NCBI GenBank assembly: GCA_013331595.1
Contig: DUGE01000097.1
Span: 28,417-39,972 of the forward strand
Source: Microcaldota archaeon
Lineage (GTDB): Archaea; Micrarchaeota; Micrarchaeia; Norongarragalinales; UBA10210
Direction: 5' to 3'
DNA length: 11,556 nucleotides
The translations under genes were made by a program, and so were the position numbers. This document shows, in pieces, positions 1 to 6,574 of this stretch. Positions within the stretch are counted from its first letter, which is position 1, and each line of letters begins with the position of its first letter. The notes beneath the pieces are model-generated. The model worked only from the letters and a program-made list of their open reading frames with translations. It was not told where the DNA came from and searched no databases.

Positions 1-125
1 GCGCCGAGAATGCACACGAACTCGTTTTCGTTAACCTCAAGGGAAACGTCCTGGAGAATGCGAAGCTGGGTCTCGCCCTTGTAGGCGCTCTTGAAAACGT
101 TCTTCACTTCAATTACTGCAGCCAT
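1..125 (-). CDS. ABC transporter ATP-binding protein, N-terminal fragment (NitT/TauT/SsuB-like)
   Basis: The gene runs off the left edge and only its first 41 codons are present. The protein starts MAAVIEVKNVFKSAYKGE and ends at the edge with ENEFVCILG, the beta strand just before the Walker A P-loop. The P-loop itself should lie immediately outside the window. The order 'I-V-K-N-V-F ... V-S-L-E-V ... E-F-V-C-I-L-G' is the standard opening of an ABC nucleotide-binding domain. It lies 56 bp downstream of the double-permease gene on the same strand, so it is most likely the ATPase that powers that permease. ATG at 125 is preceded by GGGTG about 7 nt upstream, a GGTG-type Shine-Dalgarno, so it is probably translated from the permease mRNA. 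Family assignment is secure; the SsuB/TauB/NrtD subfamily is inferred from the neighbouring permease. Confidence 0.85.
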   Translation of the reverse strand, partial: MAAVIEVKNVFKSAYKGETQLRILQDVSLEVNENEFVCILG

Positions 126-181
126 TCAAAACACCCGGGAGAAAACCGACAAAAATAACTAACTCTTAATAAAACAAAAAC

Positions 182-1984
182 TCAAGTGGATTCAAAACGG
201 TATTTTTCAGCCATGGTGAACAATCGCTTCCAAACCAGGTTGTTCACTACTATGACCACGAGGGACATTAAAGCAACGGTAAGCACGACTATTCCACTGT
301 CAGCCCACTGGGCTGTTGCAACGTTCAGGAAAGAGCCCAAGCCATTGACACTGCACACTCCTCCAGGGCATTGCTCGTAAATGATGTACTCGCTAACTAT
401 AAGCGCATTCCAAGCGCCTCCCCAAGCTTGGATTGAGCCCAGGATAATTCCCGGAAAAATTGCGGGAAGCAGCACCTGCCTCACGTACTTCAAATCCCGT
501 ATGCCAAAGGCGCTCGACGCTTCGGTCAAGTCGGCGGGAATGCTGCGGATGGCGCCAATAATATTGAAAAGCAAGTACCACTGGCTGCCGGTGAGAATCA
601 AAATTATTGCAACAAACTCTATTCCCAATCCGCCGCCCACAAAATGCAGGACTGTGACCACGATGAAAGGCAGGAGGGCAATTGCAGGTATGGATTGCGC
701 AACGTCAAAAATAGGGATGAAAAAATCCTGGAGCTTCTTGCTGCGCATTATCAAAATCGCAGCCGCAAGAGTCCACACCAGCGCGATGACGTAGGCGATT
801 GCAATGCGACCAAGAGAATACAACGCGTATAACGGCAGTTGGTTGACTTCAGGATGCTCGGCAATCGACTGCTGCAAATCGCGGACGGGCTTTTGAATCG
901 CGGCGGAAAAGAACGCGGCTGAAAATAGCATGACTGCAACAAACAACGCGGCGTAAATGAAGAAATTTACGGCCTTCCTATGCCGCCCGATGCGTGCGAA
1001 AAAGGAAGTTTCCACAGGCCGCTCAAACCTAGGCATTGCAGGAAGGTTTTTGGCAATCGCATTTTCAAAAGGCCTTGCACTGCGCTCGATTTTCTCAAGC
1101 CGCACTTCAACCTTGTTCTTGATGAAACTCAAGGTCTGCATCGACCTGATGAGCGCAGCACGCTCTTCCTTAGGGTCGCGCTCGAAACCGACAGACTGGA
1201 AAGTGAAACGCTTGGAATAATAGATCAACGGCCGCCAAATGAAGCGGTTGATCGAATAAACAACTGCTGCGAAAACGCACAGGCCGAAAATGGCGGCCGG
1301 AATATTGTGAAGCACGTAAACCGCATGAGCCAAGTAATAGCCGATTCCCTCCAGCGTAATCACCTTTGAGCCGAAAGTGAGGTACTCGCTTGCCGCGAGG
1401 AAATACCAGCCTCCGCCCATGGCAAGCATGCTGCCCGTGACAAAAGACGGGAAAACTGAAGGAAGAACAATATCACGGATGTACCGCCACCCGGTCACCC
1501 CGAAAGACTTGGCGGACTCCTTAATGTCGCTGGGAATTGCCCTCACGCCGCCGTAAACGCTGAACGTAACCGACCAGGCCATGCTCGTGAAAATCAAAAG
1601 GATTGAGGCCAGCTCCTGGCCTAGAACACCCGGAAAAACGTAAACGAAAAAAAGTATTGCAGCGGGCAAATAGCCGAGGATTGGAATCGACTGGAGAATG
1701 TCCAGGATTGGAAGCATCACGCGCCGAGGGCCTTCGTAAAGCCCCGCGACAATGCCGAAAGAAAGGCCGAAAGCAGCAACAAGAATGTAGGCGGCAAGCA
1801 TGCGCAGGAGCGTGCGGAAAATAAAGTAAGGCAACTGGCCGGTGTCAGGGTCTTCAAATATTTGCGAGACGAACTCGCCTGCATTTGCCGAATACTGCGT
1901 GTTGAAAAGCAAGTCTGCCGCGGCTATAATTGCAACTGCAATCGCAAGCAAATAGAAAAGTTTAGTGCGATTTGATGAAGGCAT
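182..1984 (-). CDS. ABC transporter permease, two fused BPD_transp_1 domains
   Basis: A 600-residue integral membrane protein made of two tandem binding-protein-dependent permease domains, so one polypeptide can supply the whole transmembrane pathway. Each half has its own EAA-type coupling loop that docks the ATPase: IPSDIKESAKSFG (about residues 149-162) and IPADLTEASSAFG (about 482-495), each followed by a Y-[IV]-R-[DQ]-[IV]-L-LP-[SA]-[IV]-FP segment. Many hydrophobic helices flank these, and the halves are joined by a charged cytoplasmic linker of roughly 80-90 residues. The fold resembles the SsuC/TauC/NrtB group of nitrate/sulfonate/taurine permeases. No substrate-binding protein is visible, so the substrate is unknown. 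An in-frame TTG at 2026 would add 14 residues. I prefer ATG 1984 because a TATA-like box (2007-2015) is centred 27 bp upstream, which makes the mRNA leaderless from this ATG. The ATPase gene follows on the same strand. Stop is TGA. Confidence 0.9.
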   Translation of the reverse strand: MPSSNRTKLFYLLAIAVAIIAAADLLFNTQYSANAGEFVSQIFEDPDTGQLPYFIFRTLLRMLAAYILVAAFGLSFGIVAGLYEGPRRVMLPILDILQSIPILGYLPAAILFFVYVFPGVLGQELASILLIFTSMAWSVTFSVYGGVRAIPSDIKESAKSFGVTGWRYIRDIVLPSVFPSFVTGSMLAMGGGWYFLAASEYLTFGSKVITLEGIGYYLAHAVYVLHNIPAAIFGLCVFAAVVYSINRFIWRPLIYYSKRFTFQSVGFERDPKEERAALIRSMQTLSFIKNKVEVRLEKIERSARPFENAIAKNLPAMPRFERPVETSFFARIGRHRKAVNFFIYAALFVAVMLFSAAFFSAAIQKPVRDLQQSIAEHPEVNQLPLYALYSLGRIAIAYVIALVWTLAAAILIMRSKKLQDFFIPIFDVAQSIPAIALLPFIVVTVLHFVGGGLGIEFVAIILILTGSQWYLLFNIIGAIRSIPADLTEASSAFGIRDLKYVRQVLLPAIFPGIILGSIQAWGGAWNALIVSEYIIYEQCPGGVCSVNGLGSFLNVATAQWADSGIVVLTVALMSLVVIVVNNLVWKRLFTMAEKYRFEST

Positions 1985-2006
1985 AAGTAAAGAAGTATCC
2001 AAGCCA

Positions 2007-2015
2007 TTTAAATAT
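2007..2015 (-). promoter_or_regulatory. TATA-like box for the permease/ATPase operon
   Basis: On the minus strand this reads ATATTTAAA. Its centre is 27 bp from ATG 1984, the normal archaeal distance from TATA box to transcription start, so transcription should begin at or next to the A of the start codon. The box lies inside the longer TTG-initiated reading frame, which argues that the extension is not coding. Confidence 0.6.
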
Positions 2016-2039
2016 TGCCAAGGCAAACGCCCGCTTTCT

Positions 2040-2516
2040 TCATGCGATAAAGTAGACGAGCAAAGCCAAGGCGTAATTCACTACAGCAATCCAAGGCCTG
2101 CGCTCGATGACTTCCTTCCACCACCAGCCGCGGTTCAACCGGCGTTTTGAAAACGGGTATAAAGGGGCAAGGCCCTGCACCCATCCTCCCTTGTGCATGG
2201 GCAGGTCAAGCAGAATGTGGAGGGACCAGCCTGCAAGCAAAGGCCAGTAGGGCGCACGCAGGAAAACCGATGCTATTGCAAAGCAAAGCAGCATGGTTAC
2301 GGCCGAATGGGCGAAACGGTATACGGGCTCTATCTTGGGAAAAATATTCCCGTACTGGGAATCCCTGAACTTGCCGCCCGGAGTGGTGAGCACGTAGTAC
2401 AAGGCAGGAATGCCGAAAACCAAGTCCGGCAGGATGCCGAAGAAAACGCCTTCACCCTGCCACGAATAGCGCTTGAACAACGCGAACGCCCAAAGGGCGT
2501 GGGCAGGCAAGTCCAT
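2040..2516 (-). CDS. YdjM/DUF457-like membrane-bound putative metal-dependent hydrolase
   Basis: A 158-residue membrane protein. It resembles the LexA-binding, inner-membrane-associated putative hydrolase family (YdjM/DUF457). Visible hallmarks are His6 in the first helix, a PD pair at 30-31 (ILPDLVFG), His70 in FAHSAVTM, and the H-x3-D-x3-H signature at His100/Asp104/His108 (LHILLDLPMH). Together these could form a metal site at the membrane face. Four to five hydrophobic segments are evident, and the tail ends in a hydrophobic helix (NYALALLVYFIA). The biochemical role of this family is not established. Start ATG 2516 has GTGG about 8 nt upstream as a weak Shine-Dalgarno. The stop lies 55 bp before the permease start, but the permease has its own TATA box, so the two need not be one operon. 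Stop is TGA. Confidence 0.75.
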   Translation of the reverse strand: MDLPAHALWAFALFKRYSWQGEGVFFGILPDLVFGIPALYYVLTTPGGKFRDSQYGNIFPKIEPVYRFAHSAVTMLLCFAIASVFLRAPYWPLLAGWSLHILLDLPMHKGGWVQGLAPLYPFSKRRLNRGWWWKEVIERRPWIAVVNYALALLVYFIA

Positions 2517-2561
2517 TCAAAACCACTTACAAAGACAATTTAGCTATTAACAATTCCGCGG

Positions 2562-2569
2562 ATATTAAA
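2562..2569 (-). promoter_or_regulatory. Candidate TATA box for the YdjM-like gene
   Basis: The minus strand reads TTTAATAT within the 110-bp divergent gap (2517-2626). Its centre predicts a start near 2540, leaving a leader of about 24 nt that contains a weak GTGG Shine-Dalgarno. A second AT-rich stretch at 2543-2550 could serve instead, so the assignment is tentative. Confidence 0.35.
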
Positions 2570-2595
2570 GGCGCTTGCCAAACCTCCTGAAATTA

Positions 2596-2604
2596 TTTTT
2601 AACT
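2596..2604 (+). promoter_or_regulatory. Candidate TATA box for the orphan gene at 2627
   Basis: The plus strand reads TTTTTAACT, nearly the same as the antiporter box (CTTTTAACC). It is centred 27 bp before ATG 2627. That geometry predicts a leaderless mRNA from 2627 and makes the upstream ATG at 2606, only 2 bp after the box, unlikely to be used. Confidence 0.45.
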
Positions 2605-2626
2605 AATGCAATGGGCTAAAAACAAG

Positions 2627-3382
2627 ATGCTCAATAATTTTCATAGTAGGTTATCCACCATGCCAGTTAGGGAAGCGTTAAAGCGCATTTTAAACGAGGA
2701 TGTCGAAGCAAAAGTTATTCATGCTAGCGAACCAACAATAGAAGAACCGAAGGCAACCTGGGTTCGCGGCATCGTTGATAGTGCACTGGGAAACCGGGTT
2801 GGAAGCATGGACGTGCAGATTAGGATGAGCCCTGCACTCCACAACCGGCTTCCGCAAATTCTTCACGACATCGCTGAAGAACAGGATTTCCAAAACAATG
2901 CCATTCGGATTTACAGGGTTGGCGATAAGCAAAAAAATAGCGTTACCCAGATTAGGGTTACAGCCGAAGCCAACCCGACTGATGAAACCAAAAAAATGCT
3001 GGACGATGCCTACAGCTTTTTGACTAGAGACAAGCACCATTCGTTGACAAGGTTTTTCAGGGCAGTTGTAGGTGGCAAAGTCAAAATCGCGAGCCTCAAA
3101 GAAATGGAGGGTAATAGTTTTGGAGTCGACCTTGAAACTGACGATGAAGGCCGCAAAATTATCGCCAATGACATCAGCGAGATTCCGAAGCATTTGGGCG
3201 TTTCGGTAGTGGCAAATACGATTCCAGACCCTAACCGCGACATTAAGGTTACCGTCCTTCAGGTAAAGCCCGTGGATTCAAGCACAAGTGCAATAGAACA
3301 AGTGGAAAAAGCCCGGGAGTGGCTTTCCACAATCAAAAACTGGCGTGGAAAAAAAAACATAAGTTCATCCCAAAGCAATTAA
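2627..3382 (+). CDS. Orphan soluble protein, possible internal duplication
   Basis: I do not recognise a family. The product is 251 residues from ATG 2627, or 258 from ATG 2606; ATG 2660 (MPVREALKRIL) is a third possibility. No signal peptide or membrane helix is seen. The protein has a charged helical N-terminus and then two regions of similar layout. The first (about residues 60-135) runs from MDVQIRMSP through a helix, IRIYRVGD, VTQIRVTAEANP and a helix ending DDAYSFL. The second (about 165-240) runs from FGVDLETDD through a helix, VSVVANTIPDP, IKVTVLQVKPV and a helix ending KAREWL. Both look like strand-helix-strand-strand-helix, so an old duplication is plausible but unproven. The C-terminal tail is basic and Ser/Asn-rich. 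The FKBP gene follows, but a TATA box spanning this gene's stop codon suggests separate transcription. Stop is TAA. Confidence 0.7.
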   Translation: MLNNFHSRLSTMPVREALKRILNEDVEAKVIHASEPTIEEPKATWVRGIVDSALGNRVGSMDVQIRMSPALHNRLPQILHDIAEEQDFQNNAIRIYRVGDKQKNSVTQIRVTAEANPTDETKKMLDDAYSFLTRDKHHSLTRFFRAVVGGKVKIASLKEMEGNSFGVDLETDDEGRKIIANDISEIPKHLGVSVVANTIPDPNRDIKVTVLQVKPVDSSTSAIEQVEKAREWLSTIKNWRGKKNISSSQSN

Positions 3383-3387
3383 AATAT
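3379..3387 (+). promoter_or_regulatory. TATA-like box for the FKBP lipoprotein gene
   Basis: The sequence TTAAAATAT overlaps the stop codon of the preceding gene and is centred 23 bp before ATG 3406. This gives a leaderless or near-leaderless transcript and supports ATG 3406 over the upstream in-frame ATG at 3319. Confidence 0.5.
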
Positions 3388-3405
3388 CGAAGCCGTGCTG
3401 TTCCT

Positions 3406-3990
3406 ATGAAAAACTTGGTTTTATTGTTTGCCATCGCAATCGCATTTTTAGTGGCCGGATGCGCTTCGCAATCGCCACCGCAGCAGTCGTACTCAACAGC
3501 ATCACCAACAGTTACGGCGGAGGGGGTTTCATTGGCAGCAAAAGCGGGGGATATTGTTTCAGTTGATTACGTCGGAACTTTCGACGACGGCAAGGTTTTC
3601 GACACTTCCATCCAGGCGGAAGCGCAAAAGGCCGGGCTTCCAGCAAGGCCTTCCTACGAGCAGCTTGAGTTCACCGTCGGCGCAGGCCAGGTGATAAAGG
3701 GTTTTGAAGACGCTGCAGTGGGAATGGCGGAAGGCGAGGAGAAGACCGTGCACATTGAAGCGAAGAACGCTTACGGAGAAAGGCGCGATGACCTCGTACT
3801 GCAAGTCCCGCGCTCTAACTTTGATGCCAACGCCACTATCCGCGTTGGTTCAAAAATACAGGCCGGCAACGGCATGGTTGGAACTATTACCGGCGTTTCC
3901 GATGCAAATGTTACTGTTGACTTCAATCCCGAAATGGCCGGCAAGGCCCTCAACTTCAAAGTAATCATGCGCAAGATTACAAGAAGGTAA
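3406..3990 (+). CDS. FKBP-type peptidyl-prolyl cis-trans isomerase, SlyD-like lipoprotein
   Basis: A 194-residue FKBP-type prolyl isomerase predicted to be anchored outside the cell. It opens with a short signal sequence (MKNLVLLFAIAIAFLVAGC) ending in a lipobox whose Cys19 would carry the lipid anchor. A Ser/Pro/Gln-rich linker follows (about 20-45). The FKBP core begins at GDIVSVDYVGTFDDG (48-62), with VFDTS (64-68), VGAGQVIKGFE (91-101) and the GMAEGEEK turn (106-113), all typical of archaeal and SlyD FKBPs. From about 125 to 175 an insert-in-flap region (VPRSNF ... GTITGVSDANVTVDFNP) follows, the chaperone-like domain of SlyD relatives. The protein closes with the last FKBP strand, LNFKVIMRKI. 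It probably assists folding of exported proteins. A longer frame from 3319 would bury the signal peptide, so ATG 3406 is chosen. The next gene starts 7 nt after the stop. Confidence 0.9.
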   Translation: MKNLVLLFAIAIAFLVAGCASQSPPQQSYSTASPTVTAEGVSLAAKAGDIVSVDYVGTFDDGKVFDTSIQAEAQKAGLPARPSYEQLEFTVGAGQVIKGFEDAAVGMAEGEEKTVHIEAKNAYGERRDDLVLQVPRSNFDANATIRVGSKIQAGNGMVGTITGVSDANVTVDFNPEMAGKALNFKVIMRKITRR

Positions 3991-3996
3991 AAAATA

Positions 3997-4533
3997 ATGG
4001 GTAAATTCGTTATCAGAAACTATGTAAACATGACAAGGCCCGAAAGAGTACAAGCAGTAAGGCTTCTTTCCTACGAGCATGTTTCACCCAATCCAGATTC
4101 AGAACCGGTAAGGCCGGTGGAACATGGCGATTTTATCGTTACGCTAATGAAGGGCGATAAGGTTGTTGCCGCAATCGTCACCGACGGCAAGACTAAAGTC
4201 CACAACTGGGCAGGGCACTTGGACAGGGAATTTCTCAAACAATATGGCCATACTGCTGCCGAAGAACTGTTGCGCCAGCATCTGGTCCGCATTAAGGGAA
4301 AACACATGACTTACGAGGGCGGAATGTACGAACCGGCTGCAATTGCCTTTGACAAGAGGTTGAAAGCAAAAGGAACACCAGTTCCAGAAGTTCGGGAAAA
4401 CACGGAAACAAGAACATTAAGAATTCCGTTTAATCTCAGGAGAAAACTAAAGCCCGCTTTGCCCTATCGAGAAAAAATATGGAAACCATTTGACCTAGGA
4501 CGCCACAGGACGTTTTTTGAACCGCATCATTAA
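3997..4533 (+). CDS. Orphan protein, possibly a divergent GNAT-like fold
   Basis: A 178-residue protein that I cannot assign firmly. The first two thirds have an order compatible with a GNAT acyltransferase: an early helix (RPERVQAVRLLSYEHV), a beta hairpin (GDFIVTLMKGDKVVAAIVTDG), a loop and helix at KQYGHTAAEELLRQHL where the acyl-CoA loop (Q/R-x-x-G-x-G/A) would sit in degenerate form, and then EPAAIAFDKRLKAKG, which resembles the usual 'N-x-x-A-x-x-F-Y-x-K-x-G' ending. The true Q/R-x-x-G-x-G/A motif is not intact, so enzyme activity is doubtful. The last 50 residues are basic and aromatic (RIPFNLRRKLKPALPYREK), perhaps binding nucleic acid or membrane. It starts 6 nt after the FKBP stop with GAAGGT about 8 nt upstream as a Shine-Dalgarno, so the two are probably co-transcribed. 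Stop is TAA. Confidence 0.7.
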   Translation: MGKFVIRNYVNMTRPERVQAVRLLSYEHVSPNPDSEPVRPVEHGDFIVTLMKGDKVVAAIVTDGKTKVHNWAGHLDREFLKQYGHTAAEELLRQHLVRIKGKHMTYEGGMYEPAAIAFDKRLKAKGTPVPEVRENTETRTLRIPFNLRRKLKPALPYREKIWKPFDLGRHRTFFEPHH

Positions 4534-4579
4534 AACAAGTTAACTAAGAAAAGGCGCGTTTTCCACAAGGGCATAATAA

Positions 4580-5026
4580 CTATTTTTTTCTAGCAGTTTT
4601 TCCTTTAGAGTTTTCCTCTTCAGGCTTGAAAGCCAGGCAAACTGAATTAATGCAATAGCGCTTGCCCGAGTCGGTGGGGCCGTCTTCGAAAACGTGGCCC
4701 AAATGCCCGCCGCACTTTCTGCACAAGACTTCAACCCGGCGCATTCCGAACGCAGAATCTTCCTTTAGTTCAACGTTCTTTGTGTTTGCGGGCTCATCGA
4801 AACTCGGCCAGCCAGTGCCAGAATCGAACTTCGCATCGGAAGAAAACAACTGCGCGCCGCAGGCAGCGCAAACGTACATTCCCTTTCCCTTATTGTGCAA
4901 GAGCGGTCCAGTGAAAGGCATTTCCGTGCCCTTCCCGCGCAAGACGCGGTATTCTTCAGGCGAAAGCTTTTCACGCCACTCTTCATCGGACTTTGGCATT
5001 TTTTTCCCAGGCATTTTTGTTTTCAA
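4580..5026 (-). CDS. msrB: Peptide-methionine (R)-S-oxide reductase MsrB
   Basis: Reduces the R-epimer of methionine sulfoxide in proteins, a cytosolic repair enzyme. The complete MsrB (SelR) domain is present: two zinc CxxC pairs (Cys53/Cys56 in CAAC and Cys102/Cys105 in CRKC), the SGTGWPSF loop (69-76), the [13 protein letters not shown] segment (106-118) and the catalytic Cys125 in [11 protein letters not shown]. Cys130 lies five residues after the catalytic Cys, where Ser is more usual, and could act as a resolving Cys (inference). A basic tail follows. The start is ambiguous. TTG 5026 has a strong GGTGGTG Shine-Dalgarno about 5 nt upstream; ATG 5014 and ATG 4999 would also keep the whole domain. 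It begins 29 bp after the antiporter stop and is probably translated from that mRNA. It is the only gene here ending in TAG. No MsrA is in the window. Confidence 0.95.
   Translation of the reverse strand: MKTKMPGKKMPKSDEEWREKLSPEEYRVLRGKGTEMPFTGPLLHNKGKGMYVCAACGAQLFSSDAKFDSGTGWPSFDEPANTKNVELKEDSAFGMRRVEVLCRKCGGHLGHVFEDGPTDSGKRYCINSVCLAFKPEEENSKGKTARKK
4583..4589 (+). terminator. T-tract terminator candidate for the FKBP/3997 unit
   Basis: A run of seven T residues on the plus strand lies 50 nt after the stop at 4533, inside the 3' end of the convergent msrB gene. Archaeal RNA polymerase commonly terminates at such U-tracts. No strong hairpin precedes it, so this is a modest call. Confidence 0.35.
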
Positions 5027-5055
5027 GAAAACACCACCCGCTCAAGGAATTAATT

Positions 5056-6414
5056 TCAAAACTTGGCAGCCAAGAGCTTTTGCAGTCCGAACGGAACTAT
5101 TATCGTAGTCAGGAATGCAACCGCGGAAATTATGGAATACTCCGCAGCAGACAAGAGCGGAAGGCCGTTCGGCCCTATTGCAGTAATACCGTACAAGCCG
5201 ATAATCAAGGCAATCTCCCCCCGGGGAACCATTCCAAAGCCGACGAGCAGCGAGTCTTTGCCGGAAGCGCCGAAAAGTTTGGCAGCCGAACCGCAACTGA
5301 CTATCTTGAGCACTATTGCAATGACAGTGATGACAACTATGGGCACGAAATTCAAACCCAGGGTGGAAACGTCCACGAACATGCCGAGGGAAATGAAGAA
5401 AAGCGGCGTGAAAAAAGCCTCGAGCGGGAAGAAAGCGTCGAAAATGCGCTCGACTATCTTCGAATAGTTTAGCGTTACCCCGGCAATGAAAGCCCCCACG
5501 ATGGCGCTCAAGCCGATGAACTCTGCAGCATAGGCGTAGAAAAGCATGAACGCCAGGATGGAAAGCAGGGTTCGGCTGGAAAGCCGGTCCTCCCGGATTA
5601 CGTCGAAATGCTTCCGCACAATCCACTGGCCCACGAGAATGCCGCCGACAAGGAAAACAAAAGCGATGAAAATCGTGTTGAACAGGGGGCTGAGCGCTTG
5701 CGCGCTAAAGCCCGAAGGCACGTGCTGGACTAGGGAAAGGGTAAGCAGGGCAAGAATGTCGTCTATCACGGCCGCGCCCAAAATCGTCTTTGCAAATTCC
5801 TTGTTGAGAACTTTGAACTCCTGCAGCACAGCAACGGTCACGCCAACGCTGGTCGCCGTCAGCGCTGCGCCAAGGAAAACCGCGTAGAAAAAACTGCCTC
5901 CGGACAGGACTGCATAGAAATAGCCGCCAAGAAAAGGGATTACGACACCCATGAGCGCGACGAAAAAATTGCGGACGTTGAAAATGCTCTTGATTTCAGA
6001 ATGCAGGCCTATCTTGAACAGGAGGATTATGGAGCCCAGCTGGGCAAAAACGCGCACTATGCCCTCGATGGAAACCAGGTGCGGCGCCTCCTGGGGGAAA
6101 ATGGGAACGGCCGAGTTCAGGAAACTCACGAGAAACGGCCAGACGAGCGAAATGAACGACGGGGAAATTGCCACCCCTAGCAGGAGCAAAAGCATGACCA
6201 CCGGCTGGCGCAGGTGGACCACCAGCAATTCCGCCAGGACGGCGGTAAGCAGGAGGAATGTCATCTCAAACCAAATGCGCTTTTCCTCAGGCACGTCGCC
6301 GAACAAGCTCGCCCGGATTACGGAAAAGTAAAGGACGATTGCGAGAACTACGACTATGGCCGCTGCCAGCGGGAGAATATTTTTGCCTACCTTGCGGACG
6401 CCATCCTTAATCAT
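5056..6414 (-). CDS. CPA2/Kef-type cation:proton antiporter
   Basis: A 452-residue membrane protein of the monovalent cation:proton antiporter-2 family, exchanging Na+ or K+ for protons. It has about 12-13 hydrophobic segments. Family signatures are present: TATSVGVTVAVLQEF in the unwound helix region, the paired aspartates Asp218-Asp219 in GAAVIDDILAL that form the ion site of electrogenic CPA2 members such as NapA, the GLSAIVGAFIAGV helix, and MVPRGEIALII (from Met395), where Arg398 and Glu400 are conserved. The chain ends soon after the last helix and has no RCK/TrkA-N nucleotide-binding domain, so it is unlike full-length KefB/KefC. An extra N-terminal hydrophobic helix and an external loop (VPEEKRIWFEM) precede the core. 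ATG 6414 lies 25 bp from a TATA box. The gene is divergent from the trehalose operon and upstream of msrB. Stop is TGA. Confidence 0.9.
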   Translation of the reverse strand: MIKDGVRKVGKNILPLAAAIVVVLAIVLYFSVIRASLFGDVPEEKRIWFEMTFLLLTAVLAELLVVHLRQPVVMLLLLLGVAISPSFISLVWPFLVSFLNSAVPIFPQEAPHLVSIEGIVRVFAQLGSIILLFKIGLHSEIKSIFNVRNFFVALMGVVIPFLGGYFYAVLSGGSFFYAVFLGAALTATSVGVTVAVLQEFKVLNKEFAKTILGAAVIDDILALLTLSLVQHVPSGFSAQALSPLFNTIFIAFVFLVGGILVGQWIVRKHFDVIREDRLSSRTLLSILAFMLFYAYAAEFIGLSAIVGAFIAGVTLNYSKIVERIFDAFFPLEAFFTPLFFISLGMFVDVSTLGLNFVPIVVITVIAIVLKIVSCGSAAKLFGASGKDSLLVGFGMVPRGEIALIIGLYGITAIGPNGLPLLSAAEYSIISAVAFLTTIIVPFGLQKLLAAKF

Positions 6415-6434
6415 CAGGTTAGAACGCCCTTGCT

Positions 6435-6443
6435 GGTTAAAAG
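6435..6443 (-). promoter_or_regulatory. TATA-like box for the antiporter-msrB unit
   Basis: The minus strand reads CTTTTAACC, preceded by the purine-rich AGAAAAA that could serve as a TFB recognition element. Its centre is 25 bp from ATG 6414, so the mRNA would be leaderless. It shares the 160-bp divergent gap with the otsA promoter. Confidence 0.55.
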
Positions 6444-6534
6444 TTTTTCTAAAACGCGCCCGGAAAAAGCAAACAAAAAAAGCCCTGCGCTCTTCGTCGA
6501 AATGGAAGTCGTCGATTGCGACAAAAACGTCAGG

Positions 6535-6543
6535 TGTTTAAAC
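6535..6543 (+). promoter_or_regulatory. TATA-like box for the trehalose operon
   Basis: The sequence GTTTAAACA is a perfect palindrome centred at 6539, predicting a transcription start near 6565 and a leader of about 10 nt before ATG 6575. A following stretch, AACAAAAAATCCAAAAAAATAA, is strongly A-rich and easily melted. No Shine-Dalgarno is evident before otsA. Confidence 0.5.
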
Positions 6544-6574
6544 AAAAAATCCAAAAAAATAATGGAAACTTGAA

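Noticed and set aside
182..2026. Longer permease frame starting at TTG 2026
   Set aside because: The extra 14 codons contain the TATA-like box (2007-2015) placed 27 bp before ATG 1984. The added residues have no membrane or signal character.
3319..3990. FKBP frame starting at ATG 3319
   Set aside because: It would place 29 basic residues before the lipoprotein signal peptide and overlap the preceding gene. ATG 3406 gives a normal signal sequence and has a TATA box at the right distance.
5042..5626. 194-codon open frame on the antiporter strand, shifted by one frame
   Set aside because: The translation is rich in Arg, His, Cys and Phe with no domain, overlapping the conserved antiporter frame. 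It is a shadow.
6486..6573. Short open frame upstream of otsA
   Set aside because: It overlaps the palindromic TATA-like box and A-rich promoter DNA, has no Shine-Dalgarno and ends just before otsA. It is better read as promoter region.
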